Shown piece after piece: positions 42,636-51,171 of a DNA stretch of 64,000 nucleotides (position 1 is its first letter; each line of letters opens with the position of its first letter). The DNA is taken from positions 7,852,047 to 7,916,046 of the forward strand of contig NZ_CP108568.1 of the NCBI RefSeq assembly GCF_036010485.1. The letters run 5' to 3'. The notes beneath the pieces were generated by a model. The model was not told the DNA's origin, did not search any database, and saw nothing but the letters and a program-made list of their open reading frames with translations. This DNA comes from Streptomyces sp. NBC_01198 (GTDB lineage Bacteria; Actinomycetota; Actinomycetes; Streptomycetales; Streptomycetaceae). A program made the position numbers and the translations under genes.

Positions 42636-43874
42636 GTGACTGTCACGGAACACGCGGAGCGATCACGCAGCGCTCGGCGGTCCGGCTATCGCTGGGTGGT
42701 CCTGGTGATAGCGACGTTCGCCCAGGCGTGTGCCTGCTTCTTCGTCCAAGGGCTCGGCTCGATCACCGTCTACCTGCAGCGGGAAATGCATCTGAGCACT
42801 ACGCAGATCGGGCTGCTGGTCACCGCGGCGCAGCTGGTGCCGCTGGCCGGACTTCTGGTGGCAGGCGAGCTGCTGGACCGCTACCCGGAGCGATGGGTCG
42901 TGGGCGCGGGCAGCGTGATCGTGGGCGCGGGGCTGCTGGGAGGGAGCGCCGCACCGGGGTACGGGTGGCTGCTGGTGGGTCTGCTGGTCGTGGGGGCGGG
43001 ATACAGCACAGCTCAGCCCGGCGGCAGCAAGTCGGTAGCCTCTTGGTTCGCGACGTCGCAGCGCGGTTTCGCGATGGGTATCCGGCAGGCAGGCCTGCCC
43101 CTGGGAGGTGCGCTGGCGGCGGCCCTGCTCCCTTGGCTGGCGAGATCCTACGGATGGCGGGCACCGCTTGTGGCCTCCGGCGCACTGGCATTGGTAGGCG
43201 GTGCGGTGTTCATGGGCTTCTACCGCTCGCCAGATCTCCCGTCGGCGGATGCGTCCCGCAGCGCTTCGCTGCGGGTGCAGTTGGCAGCCCGTTTCGAAGT
43301 GGCTCGGGCACCAGCAATGATCACCATCATCTTGTCGGGGGTCAGCATGACGTCACTCCAGTACGGACTGTCGCTGCTGACGGAGCTATACCTCCACACC
43401 AAGGCGTCGATGCCGGTGGGTCAGGCCGCCTCGTTCCTTCTGCTGATGCTCGGTTGCGGTGTGGTCGGTCGTATCGTCCTGGCCGCGTGGAGTGATCGCA
43501 GCACCGGCCGTCTGGTTCCAGTGCTGACCTGTATGAGCTGTGCCGCAACCGGGCTGCTCGTGTGGGCCGTCGCTCCTTTGCACTCGGCGTTATTCGTCGG
43601 TGGGCTGGTGGCCTGGTTGGGGTTCTTCGGATTCGGCTGGTACGGACCGTGGGTCGCCTACGTGGCGGACTGCTCGCCACCAGGGAAGTCGGGGTTTGCC
43701 CTCGGCCTTGCCATGGCTGTCAACCAGATCGCGGTGATCCTGGTCCCTCCGGGGCTGGGACTACTCAAGGACTCGACTGGCAGCTTCGTCCCCGACTTCA
43801 GCATCCTGGCGCTCTTCGCCATGAGTGCCCTTGGGGCGGTCCTGTGGAGGACGGCCATTCGACCATCGACCTGA
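42636..43874 (+). CDS. MFS transporter
   Basis: A 412-residue protein from GTG 42636 (VTVTEHAERSR) with GGGAG upstream; longer frames include the racemase gene antisense. Twelve hydrophobic segments are apparent. The loop 2-3 signature is modified (AGELLDRYPERWVV). Half-way, a cytoplasmic loop (YRSPDLPSADASRSASLRV) separates the two six-helix bundles, and AAWSDRSTGRLVP resembles the mirrored motif in loop 8-9. Proton-driven exchanger; the nearby racemase suggests an amino-acid-like or small organic acid substrate. 97 bp after the racemase gene. Confidence 0.85.
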   Translation: MTVTEHAERSRSARRSGYRWVVLVIATFAQACACFFVQGLGSITVYLQREMHLSTTQIGLLVTAAQLVPLAGLLVAGELLDRYPERWVVGAGSVIVGAGLLGGSAAPGYGWLLVGLLVVGAGYSTAQPGGSKSVASWFATSQRGFAMGIRQAGLPLGGALAAALLPWLARSYGWRAPLVASGALALVGGAVFMGFYRSPDLPSADASRSASLRVQLAARFEVARAPAMITIILSGVSMTSLQYGLSLLTELYLHTKASMPVGQAASFLLLMLGCGVVGRIVLAAWSDRSTGRLVPVLTCMSCAATGLLVWAVAPLHSALFVGGLVAWLGFFGFGWYGPWVAYVADCSPPGKSGFALGLAMAVNQIAVILVPPGLGLLKDSTGSFVPDFSILALFAMSALGAVLWRTAIRPST

Positions 43875-43944
43875 CGGCCTACACAGGGACGCCTTGCAGC
43901 AACTGACCGTTCTTCTGGGTGTTCCTCCGCTCGAAAGGCGAGCC

Positions 43945-45423
43945 ATGCGCAGTCCAAATCCGCGACCGGCCCCGGCTCCCCAAGCCCAGCAGGCGTTGGG
44001 GAGCGGACAGCTCGCTTCGCTGCTGCCAGCCCTGCACGGACGCGACACCCCCTATCGTCTGCTTGCACAGGCCATCAGCCAGCTTGTTCTGGACGGGCGG
44101 ATCGCCTTGCACGTCAGGCTGCCCTCCGAACGGGCGCTCGCACAGGCTCTGGGAGCCAGCCGCACCCTGGTCAACTACGCCTACAACCTTCTGAAAGAGA
44201 CCGGCTTCGCCCGCAGCCACCGCGGCTCGGGAACCTTCACATCCCTGCCTGAGGGACGCACGCCCACCAACGTCGCCCGCACTGTCCGCGCGGAGGACAG
44301 CGTGATCGACCTTGCCCGAGCCTCGCCCGGGCTCCCGCCACAGGAGCTCGCCGAGGCATTGCGATCAACTGCCCAGCAGCTGATCGCACAGTCCCCAACC
44401 CCGGGCTACCACCCCTACGGGCTGCCTGATCTGCGAGCCATGGTCGCCGCACACTTCACCGAGCGCGGGCTTGCCACCATCCCGGAGCAGATCCTGATCA
44501 CCTCCGGTGCGCAGCACGCAGTAAGCCTCGCCCTGGGGCTGCTGTGCTCTCCTGGAGACAGGGTCCTGGTGGAGACACCGACCTACCCCAACGCCCTGGA
44601 GGCGCTGCGTCGGCAGTGTCTTCACGCCGTGACGGTTCCCGTCGGACCGGACGGCTGGGATCCAGACATCATGGACGCCACATTGCGGCAAACCGTCCCT
44701 CACGCGGCCTTTCTGATCCCCGACTTCCACAATCCAACTGGACTGGTGATGCCTGCCCAGACGCGCACGCGGATTCTGCGCACGGCGCAGCGCACCGGGA
44801 CTTGGCTCCTGGTCGACGAAACCCTGGCCGACCTCGCCCTCGACGTGGCGCCGCCGACGTCGTTCGCCTGCCACGCCTCACCCGCCGAAAGCAGCCGAAT
44901 GATCACTATCGGCTCGATGAGTAAGTCCTTTTGGGCGGGGCTACGGGTCGGATGGCTCCGCGCGCCGGCCAACCTCATCGACGAACTGGCCTCGTATCGC
45001 ATCGCCACCGACCTCGGGGGTTCGGTTGTGGATCAGCTCCTAGCACAGCACCTGCTCGGACGCCGAGGTGATCTCCTCCCTTCGCGGCTGGAGCAACTGC
45101 GTGCGCAGCGCGCCGAGCTCCAAGCAGCTCTCAAGGAGCACTTGCCTTCTTGGTCGTGGCGGCAACCCGAGGGTGGGCTGTCGCTGTGGGTGGACGTGGG
45201 CCGGCCCGCAGCCTCTGTGATCGCGGAGCGGGCCGGTGGCCTGGGCGTGCGGATCGAGAGCGGCTCCTGGTTCTCGGCCGATCCAGGCGTCTGCGAGACA
45301 CGCCTACGCATCCCCTACACCCTGCCCCCCTCCGTGCTCCGTGAGGCCGCCCGGCTCCTCGCCGAAGCCCACGGCGAGGATCCCTGCCGCTCCAGTCACC
45401 GCCGCCCTCAATGGATCGCCTAA
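43945..45423 (+). CDS. MocR-type regulator (GntR winged helix plus aminotransferase fold)
   Basis: A 492-residue protein from ATG 43945, with AAAGG upstream. N-terminal GntR helix-turn-helix: YRLLAQAISQLVLDGRI, LPSERALAQALGASRTLV, GSGTFTS (residues about 30-110). Then a fold-type I PLP domain: GYHPYGLPDLRAMVAAH, ITSGAQHAVSLAL, DFHNPTGLVMP, LLVDETLADL and the Schiff-base lysine in GSMSKSFWAGLRVGW. MocR proteins sense PLP or an amino-acid aldimine and control nearby genes. The probable targets are the racemase-like enzyme and transporter just upstream. Confidence 0.9.
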   Translation: MRSPNPRPAPAPQAQQALGSGQLASLLPALHGRDTPYRLLAQAISQLVLDGRIALHVRLPSERALAQALGASRTLVNYAYNLLKETGFARSHRGSGTFTSLPEGRTPTNVARTVRAEDSVIDLARASPGLPPQELAEALRSTAQQLIAQSPTPGYHPYGLPDLRAMVAAHFTERGLATIPEQILITSGAQHAVSLALGLLCSPGDRVLVETPTYPNALEALRRQCLHAVTVPVGPDGWDPDIMDATLRQTVPHAAFLIPDFHNPTGLVMPAQTRTRILRTAQRTGTWLLVDETLADLALDVAPPTSFACHASPAESSRMITIGSMSKSFWAGLRVGWLRAPANLIDELASYRIATDLGGSVVDQLLAQHLLGRRGDLLPSRLEQLRAQRAELQAALKEHLPSWSWRQPEGGLSLWVDVGRPAASVIAERAGGLGVRIESGSWFSADPGVCETRLRIPYTLPPSVLREAARLLAEAHGEDPCRSSHRRPQWIA

Positions 45424-45748
45424 AGCTCGGGCATCGACTCGGTCCGAACAGGCACGTCACGGTCAACAGCGGCGGCGTCGCGCTTCAGGGCGGGGCGAAG
45501 CGTGTCAGCCGCGGGGGCTGGGACCGCATCGCGAAGTCGCAGCCGCTCCTCAACCGCGTGGTCGATGTGTCGCATGGCGATACGGATCAGCGGCGGGGCC
45601 ATGGCGGACGTGGAGATGGCCACAAGGATGATGACGGTGTAAGTCCGGCCGGTCAGGACGCCCAGATGCAGTCCCACAGTTGCGATGACGATTTGGATGA
45701 CTCCGCGCGCGTTCAGTCCTGCCCCGACGGCGAGAGCCTCCCACCGGG
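45420..45748 (-). pseudogene. Cation:proton antiporter, C-terminal fragment
   Basis: The reverse strand reads HLLTRWEALAVGAGLNARGV, then IQIVIATVGLHLGVL, YTVIILVAISTSAMAPPLI and a cytoplasmic tail ending at 45420. These are the last two membrane helices and tail of a CPA2-type Na+/H+ antiporter, with the NARG motif. Its stop codon overlaps the MocR stop. Everything upstream is missing: IS-C begins at 45752. Confidence 0.75.
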
Positions 45749-45866
45749 TCAGAAGGTGTCCTCTTTCCGCATCTGATGTGTGGGTTTCCGCAGGTCAGGG
45801 GTGATGTCTGTGGGGCTGGGGCAGGCTGGTCGTGTCGTGTTCTCCTGGCGGGTGTGGAGGTCGTGG

Positions 45867-46379
45867 ATGCCATCGATGCGGGCAGTGCTGGAAGGTCGTG
45901 AGAAGGCCGCCCTGGTGCGGGTTGAGGAGCTCCGGGCCGACCTCGTGCGGGCGGAGGAGGTGCTGCGGCGTCGGGCGATCGGCCTGGAGGAGTATCTCGA
46001 GGCGCTGGCCGGGACTTGTGATGCGGTGCCTGTCGTTGCGGAGCACGGCGGGCCGGCTGCGGCCGGGGGGGCGGTGTCGCGTGCTGGGCGTGAGCCGCGC
46101 AGGTTGGTGGCCCGCAGGGACAGCGGGGTGTCGGTTCAGGTTCTGGGGCAGGACTACCGGCGGATCATGGAGGCCTTCGACGGCCCGGGTGGGCCGGGGC
46201 TGACGGCGAAGCAGGCGGCGGTGCATCTGGGCTGGGACACGGGCCTGGCCTCGCGGGTCGAGGGCGTGCGGGGCAGGATGAAGCGGCTGGTGGAACGGGG
46301 CTGGCTGTGTGAGGACCGGCCGGGTGTGTTCACGCTGCCGTCGCCGTCGCCGTCTGGGCTGGGTGCTGCTGCCGGATAG
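45867..46379 (+). CDS. IS-C accessory protein, homologue of the IS-A accessory protein
   Basis: 170 residues from ATG 45867 (MPSMRAVLEGREKAALVRV) with GGAGG six bases upstream; this start aligns with the IS-A protein. Coiled coil in the first 50 residues (VEELRADLVRAEEVLRRRA). Central QVLGQDYRRIMEAFDGPGGP aligns with SVDYQRIVQALADRS of IS-A, and the winged-helix LTAKQAAVHLGWD, VRGRMKRLVERGWL, EDRPGVFTLP follows. It overlaps the transposase 3' end by 50 bp. Confidence 0.75.
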   Translation: MPSMRAVLEGREKAALVRVEELRADLVRAEEVLRRRAIGLEEYLEALAGTCDAVPVVAEHGGPAAAGGAVSRAGREPRRLVARRDSGVSVQVLGQDYRRIMEAFDGPGGPGLTAKQAAVHLGWDTGLASRVEGVRGRMKRLVERGWLCEDRPGVFTLPSPSPSGLGAAAG

Positions 46380-47286
46380 TGGTGGTGCGGCGGGCCAGGC
46401 GGCGGCTCATGAGCATGGTCATGGACCACAGGATCACGGCCTGGGCGCTGGTGGTGTGGGTCTCGTAGTCGCGGGTCAGGCGGCGGGAGCGCATCAGCCA
46501 GGCGTTGGTTCGTTCCACGACCCATCTGCGGGGCAGGACATGGAAACCGTGCAGGTTGTCGGTGCGTTTGACGATCTCCAGGGTGAGGCCGAGCGTGTTG
46601 GCGGCCCAGTCGACGAGGTGACCGGTGTAGCCACTGTCGGCCCAGACCAGCCGTAGGGTCCGGAAGCGGTTGCGCAGTGCGGGCAGTATCGCTGTGGCGG
46701 CGTCCCGGTCGGTGGTGGACGCCGGGGTGACAGCCGCGGCCAGCAGCAGCCCGAGGCAGTCCACGACAAGGTGCCGCTTGCGGCCGTTGATCTTCTTGCC
46801 GCCGTCGAAGCCGCGCGAGTCGTTCTTGACGGTGGCGTCGGCCTTGACCGACTGCGAGTCGATCACGGCCGCGGTCGGTTCGGTGTTGCGGCCCTCCGAC
46901 GCGCGCACCTGCTCGCGCAACCGGTCGTGGAGTTCACCGATCAGCTGGTTGTCACGCCAGCGGCAGAAGAACGCGTAGACGCGTTTCCAGGGTGGGAAGT
47001 CCGCGGGCAGGTTCCGCCACTTCACACCGTTGTCGACCAGGTAGCGGATCGCATCGAGCATCTGGCGGTGGCAATAGCCTTCCGGACGGCCGCCGCGCCC
47101 GTCCATCCACGCCGGCACCGGCAGCACGGCCCGGACCACCGCCCACTCCGCGTCCGTCATGTCGCTGCCGTAGCGGAGCCGGCGGCCGGGATGGTCGGCC
47201 GCGTTCCCGAACCGGTGCGCGAGACAGTCACACTCCCGGGCCGGCCAACTGGACTGCGCGGATCCGACCACGTACAACTGCGACAC
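46330..47286 (-). CDS. IS5-family transposase (IS-C)
   Basis: A 318-residue protein. CDCLAHRFGNAADHPGRRL, GVKWRNLPADFPPWKRVYAFF, and catalytic residues in AVIDSQSVKAD, LVWADSGYTGH and RRWVVERTNAWL are all present. The C-terminal tail (about 20 residues, RTTTIRQQHPAQTATATAA) is repeat-like and overlaps the accessory gene. Intact. Confidence 0.9.
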   Translation of the reverse strand: MSQLYVVGSAQSSWPARECDCLAHRFGNAADHPGRRLRYGSDMTDAEWAVVRAVLPVPAWMDGRGGRPEGYCHRQMLDAIRYLVDNGVKWRNLPADFPPWKRVYAFFCRWRDNQLIGELHDRLREQVRASEGRNTEPTAAVIDSQSVKADATVKNDSRGFDGGKKINGRKRHLVVDCLGLLLAAAVTPASTTDRDAATAILPALRNRFRTLRLVWADSGYTGHLVDWAANTLGLTLEIVKRTDNLHGFHVLPRRWVVERTNAWLMRSRRLTRDYETHTTSAQAVILWSMTMLMSRRLARRTTTIRQQHPAQTATATAA

Positions 47287-47429
47287 GGGGCCTCCTGTGG
47301 TGCCAACGGATTCGACACCCGCGTACTACCAGGAGGCCCTTCTTTCATGCGCGGAAGACGATCAACTCACCCGATCCATCACGCCGTTCCGAACACCAGC
47401 ACCAACCCACACGGTAAGAGGACGCCTTC

Positions 47430-47550
47430 TCAGCCGTTGAAGGCCTTGCGGAGCCTCGATGCGGCCTCAGTGAGGATGTCCTGTTCCTTGCAGAGGGCGA
47501 GGCGGACTTGGGTGCGGCCGGCGGCGTAGAAATCGCAGAAGCCGGCCGAG
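47430..47550 (-). pseudogene. Class I/II aminotransferase, C-terminal fragment
   Basis: The reverse strand reads SAGFCDFYAAGRTQVRLALC, then KEQDILTEAASRLRKAFNG and TGA. This is the last 40 residues of a PLP-dependent aminotransferase of the family that ends SxFCD..GRxxVRxAxCK. Its stop codon lies in the IS-C target duplication. The rest of the gene is absent; the upstream sequence is a short repeat-like GC-rich stretch. Confidence 0.65.
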
Positions 47551-47640
47551 GGGCGCCGAAGGGCGCCCGATCCGGCCGGTGCCGGTAGACGGCCGGCCTG
47601 GCGGGGAGCTGGCCTCGACCGTTCGCTAGGCTCCCGAGGC

Positions 47641-48441
47641 GTGTCTGACCTTCCGAACGTTCAGGGCGCGACCATCGACGCCATCATCGACCACGCGAGC
47701 CGCGCGACGCTTCCCTTCCAGCGGGCGCACCGGGAGGAACAGCACGCGACGGCCTTCTGGTTCAACGAGCTCGTGGAGACCACAGACGAAGGCGAGGCCA
47801 TCCGGCAGTACCTCGTGACCGCCGGCGGGCCGACTCGGTTCGAGATTGCCGAGTTCACCCTCCGGCCGGACCTGTGCGATCCGGCGATGAGCGCGGAGAA
47901 GCTGATGATGGTCGACTTTGCCGCGGGGTGGACCCACCTTGAGGACCTGGGCGTCGCAGTCATGCCCACCGCCGGGCTGCACGCGCACGGCGCTCGCAAG
48001 GGGTGGAGCTGGACGACCGACGAGATCACCGACGGCATGGCGGCCAAGGAGGAGGACATTGCCGTCCTCGGCGCGGAGCCTGTCGCGGCCTATCTATTGG
48101 GCCACGAAGTCGGAGCCGAGACGGGTGCCCGGGACCTGGTCGTCGTGGTCGGTGCCGTCACGCGTACCGAAAGCGGCGGCGTCCGCTGGGTCGGCGACGT
48201 ACCGCAGGGGTGTGTCGGCGCACCGGTGTTCATCGGCGCCCAGCTCGGCGGGGACAGCTTCAAGCTGGTCTGTGCAGGAGTGGTACTGGCCGGCGACGGT
48301 CATCATCCGATCGCAACCTTTGACCGCGTCCGCACCGCCCTGCGCGCCCTCGCTCCGGCAGCCGTGTCAGTTCCCGAGACGGACGGACCGAATCCTCAGG
48401 AACCCGAACTGAAGCGGCGCTGGTGGCAACGACGCGGCTGA
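47641..48441 (+). CDS. Trypsin-like-fold protein with substituted catalytic residues
   Basis: A 266-residue protein from GTG 47641. The strand order resembles a chymotrypsin-fold domain: ATAFWFNE and IRQYLVTAGGP where proteases have TAAH, DLGVAVMPTAGL where the catalytic Asp sits, and GDVPQGCVGAPVFIGAQ where the nucleophile motif GxSGxP is expected. Here the His is replaced by Gly and the Ser by Val, so it is probably not a serine protease. A basic tail ends WWQRRG. Such dead protease domains can act as sensors. It starts a little after the IS-C/aminotransferase remnant. Alternative: an unrelated beta-barrel. Confidence 0.45.
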   Translation: MSDLPNVQGATIDAIIDHASRATLPFQRAHREEQHATAFWFNELVETTDEGEAIRQYLVTAGGPTRFEIAEFTLRPDLCDPAMSAEKLMMVDFAAGWTHLEDLGVAVMPTAGLHAHGARKGWSWTTDEITDGMAAKEEDIAVLGAEPVAAYLLGHEVGAETGARDLVVVVGAVTRTESGGVRWVGDVPQGCVGAPVFIGAQLGGDSFKLVCAGVVLAGDGHHPIATFDRVRTALRALAPAAVSVPETDGPNPQEPELKRRWWQRRG

Positions 48442-49003
48442 CGCGCACAGGCGCCCCGGCAGCTCAACTGCGCCTGACCGGCTTCCCGATGGCCCCTGCC
48501 GTCGCGGACGAGTGAACTCGGTCCCCTGGGAACTGACCCCCCGCTGAACGGAGTTGACGCCTCGATGCTGACCGTCGCACCGGCTCCCGGTGTCCGCGTG
48601 TGATCACGTGGTCGCGGGCACGAGGCCGGCGCCGTCAGGTGCTCCCGCGCGTCCCCGTGCCGCCTCGGCCAGCGCGGCATCGATCCGCTTGTTGCTGTGA
48701 CAAATCCGCTGTTGATCACTGAGCGAGTGGTGTTCTGGCCTGCGGATCTGGTGATCGTTTCGGGATTTTGGCCTGTGATGTGGTGTTGTTCTGAGCGGGG
48801 GTTTTCGTAGGACGGGGGAGTCGAGGTGGGTGCTGGGCTGCGAGTGTGGTGATCGTTTCGGATTGTGGTGATCGTTGCAGGATTTGGTTATGCCTGCGCG
48901 GTTAGGTTCGGTAGGTTTGCCCTGTTCAGGGCTAGTCGGACGCCTTGTTGAGTAGGAGGTCTGACGGACGCGTGCGAGCCCGGATGATGGCATGTCCCGC
49001 AGG
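48442..49003. other. Intergenic region, contains repeat cluster
   Basis: No complete gene. A minus-strand frame ending ALAEAARGRAGAPDGAGL (48604) looks like a real C-terminus but lacks a beginning. The interval holds the TGGTGATCGTT repeats (48748-48886). Confidence 0.4.
48748..48886. repeat. Three TGGTGATCGTT repeats
   Basis: TGGTGATCGTTTCGGGATTT occurs near 48749, TGGTGATCGTTTCGGATT near 48847 and TGGTGATCGTTGCAGGATTT near 48866. The sequence is locally AT-rich for this genome. Spaced repeats of this kind occur at the ends of some transposons as transposase binding sites; no transposase is attached. Confidence 0.55.
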
Positions 49004-50428
49004 TCACCATGCAGATTCCTCTTCCTTCTTCTCTACGTGGGTGAGCGAGGTCCGATTCGGTCGGCTATGGCCCGGGTCCACTGCCGGCTCAATCAACACC
49101 TTGACCAGAACGTCATTGGCGACCTGTGCCAGTCGGCCAAGCTGCACCGCCTCGAACTGGAAGTACGGGTTGGCCTGGAAAGGCCCCGCGTGGCCGCCGT
49201 AGCCGAGGACCTGCTCCGATCCGAACAGCGTCCCTCGGTGCCCCGTATGCGAGCGCTGGTCGTACAGCGGGCCCGCGAGCTCCTTCACCTGCTTTTGCGT
49301 CAGCACGGTCTTGAGTGCTTTCCGGAACCGCTTCTCGGCAACTCCCTTGCGGTGCTTGCACTCGGGATGGCAGTCGCACATGGAGTCAGGGACGGACCTC
49401 ATACCGACGCCCTCGATCGCGGCTACGAAGGTGAGCAGCGAGAGCGACGGATGACGTCTCCCCAGGCGTACGGCCTCGTAGTACGCGCTGAGCGCGGTCT
49501 CGAGTTCGGGGTCGCCGTCCAGCCTCTCCCACGCCCCAAGCACCCACGGCGGCAGCCTCCAGTTTCCTGTCCCCGGAGGGACCTCCCCGGTCCACTCCTC
49601 CCCGTGCGGGCTCGGGAATTCGGGACCGACCGAAGTCGGGATCTTCAGAACCGACCCGTCGGGGCCCTGAGGCCAGGGGAGCGTCCGGGGCTCCCACAGC
49701 TGCCTCCGGTGCAGCGTCAGGAGAGCGCAGAGACGGCGCAAATGCGCCTGAGCGACTGGGACAACGGGGTCCCAGTGGTAAGTCTCGACCTGACCGGTGA
49801 CGACGACGGGGAAGCTGCGGGAGATCGTGATGAACTGCGAGTCGACTCGGTCCTGCCCTCGGAACTCGCGCATGTGGACACCACCGGGGGCGAGGGTCAG
49901 CGGCCCTACGTCTGTCGCCCTGATCTGCCCCAAGGGGTGGAATCCCTGTACGGCGGACGGGCTGACCCCAACGAGCGCATCCCATATGTGAGTCCGCTGG
50001 TGGTGCCCAATCTCGCCCAAGGCCTTCCGCGCGCCAGTCCGCCAGGGGTCTACCTGGTCCGATGACGGGGTGCCGACGCCGCCGACGACCGTGCAGCTGA
50101 TGCCGTCGGGGTGAGGACGGACGCGCAAGATGCTCGTCATGGAGTCGTCGAGGGGCGGCCCCATTTCCACCGGGCCGCCGTGGCTGTCAGCGCCGCTGAT
50201 GCTGCGAAAACCTCCGCCCATGGCGTTCCCAAGGTGGTGAGCCCACTCGTTGCCTTGCTCGGTGAAGTCCACGGGGAAGGTCCCGATGCTCTGTTCCCAC
50301 ACGATGGCCTCCAGCCACTTCGACGACGTCGAGGGTCGCTGGCCACAGCTGCCAGGACCTCGACGTCCCACGATCAAGGTCATCGTCCCGTTTGTGTCCA
50401 GAGCGACGCCACTCAATACAGCCGTCAC
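49004..50428 (-). CDS. Hypothetical protein with HEPN-like C-terminal motif
   Basis: A 474-residue protein, ATG 50428 as listed. The N-terminal 250 residues are beta-rich with no known motif. The C-terminal 150 residues are helical: LSLLTFVAAIEGVGMR, a Cys/His cluster CDCHPECKHRKG, a helix KALKTVLTQKQVKELAG, and LYDQRSHTGHRG (near residue 391), which fits the Rx4-6H signature of HEPN-type RNases as in ApeA-like defence proteins. It ends with FQFEAVQLGRLAQVANDVLV. The role is probably RNA cleavage in stress or defence; only the motif supports it. Single gene. Confidence 0.6.
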   Translation of the reverse strand: MTAVLSGVALDTNGTMTLIVGRRGPGSCGQRPSTSSKWLEAIVWEQSIGTFPVDFTEQGNEWAHHLGNAMGGGFRSISGADSHGGPVEMGPPLDDSMTSILRVRPHPDGISCTVVGGVGTPSSDQVDPWRTGARKALGEIGHHQRTHIWDALVGVSPSAVQGFHPLGQIRATDVGPLTLAPGGVHMREFRGQDRVDSQFITISRSFPVVVTGQVETYHWDPVVPVAQAHLRRLCALLTLHRRQLWEPRTLPWPQGPDGSVLKIPTSVGPEFPSPHGEEWTGEVPPGTGNWRLPPWVLGAWERLDGDPELETALSAYYEAVRLGRRHPSLSLLTFVAAIEGVGMRSVPDSMCDCHPECKHRKGVAEKRFRKALKTVLTQKQVKELAGPLYDQRSHTGHRGTLFGSEQVLGYGGHAGPFQANPYFQFEAVQLGRLAQVANDVLVKVLIEPAVDPGHSRPNRTSLTHVEKKEEESAW

Positions 50429-50585
50429 AGGCCGCCCCTGCCAGCGTGAAGCGCGTGACGCCCCGGTGTGCGGTCGCCCACCCGCCCCCGGCTTGGAGGG
50501 AGCGATGGCGATCTGACGAATCCGCTAAGGACGACTGCCTGCGTAATACGCTGAGCTGCTAATCCAGTGATCGCGCTCCTAAGGT

Positions 50586-50828
50586 GTGGACATAACGTCA
50601 GCGAGGCCCACGCGCCCGGTCGGTGAACTCTCCGTCGATCTAGCCCGGGTTGCAGTGCACTACGGTCACGGGCATCCCGCGGTGTCGTACGACTTCGAGG
50701 ACACTGATGACGGGTTACGGAGGAGTGGAAGGACGAAGACGGCGAGGAGAGCCGTGCTCCGGCTGCGGGTGCCGAGGTCGGGCCAGCGACCGTCGGCGGA
50801 TGTGCACACGTCGTTCAGGATCGGCTGA
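50586..50828 (+). CDS. Possible small protein
   Basis: An 80-codon frame from GTG 50586 reads DITSARPTRPVGELSVDLAR, VAVHYGHGHPAVSYDFED, then arginine-rich sequence. The first half looks protein-like, the second half does not, so it may be a fragment. No ribosome site is obvious. Confidence 0.25.
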   Translation: MDITSARPTRPVGELSVDLARVAVHYGHGHPAVSYDFEDTDDGLRRSGRTKTARRAVLRLRVPRSGQRPSADVHTSFRIG

Positions 50829-51171
50829 CCACGAGATCATTCAAGGTGAGCTTGAGGCGGCGCCGGTTGGCGTCGAAGCCGTACATGGCAGTGGGCCGGT
50901 TCAACGGGTCGGCGCCGCAGCGTGGGGCTTCCAGAGCTGAACCCTCGGCCGCCGCGTCCACCTCAAGATCGAAAAGAACGGCTTCCGCCGAGTGCGGCTC
51001 AATCGAAGCGAGCCAACCCACTGGTGCGCCACGAACGTCACCGAGGCCCGTCAATGAACATTGCGGTTCCCTGCGGGAAGGTCGGCGGTCGCAAGTACAG
51101 TCGGAGCATGGCTCCCGATGAACTGATCGCCCTCGCCGAACGGCCGCGCGCCTGCAGGCGGGAGGTGTCAA
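50829..51171. other. Intergenic region before the 259-residue gene
   Basis: No gene is supported. The right part should contain the promoter of the gene at 51172, including its GGGAGG ribosome site at 51160-51165. Confidence 0.5.

Larger units (their letters stand above)
45752..47429 (-). mobile_element. IS5-family element IS-C (two genes)
   Basis: The ends GAAGGTGTCCTCTTTCCG (45752) and, reversed, GAAGGCGTCCTCTTACCG (47429) are inverted repeats with two mismatches in 18. TCA is duplicated at 45749-45751 and 47430-47432, giving 1678 bp. As in IS-A it carries a transposase and a convergent overlapping accessory gene. The transposase is clearly related to that of IS-A but far from identical. 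Confidence 0.85.
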
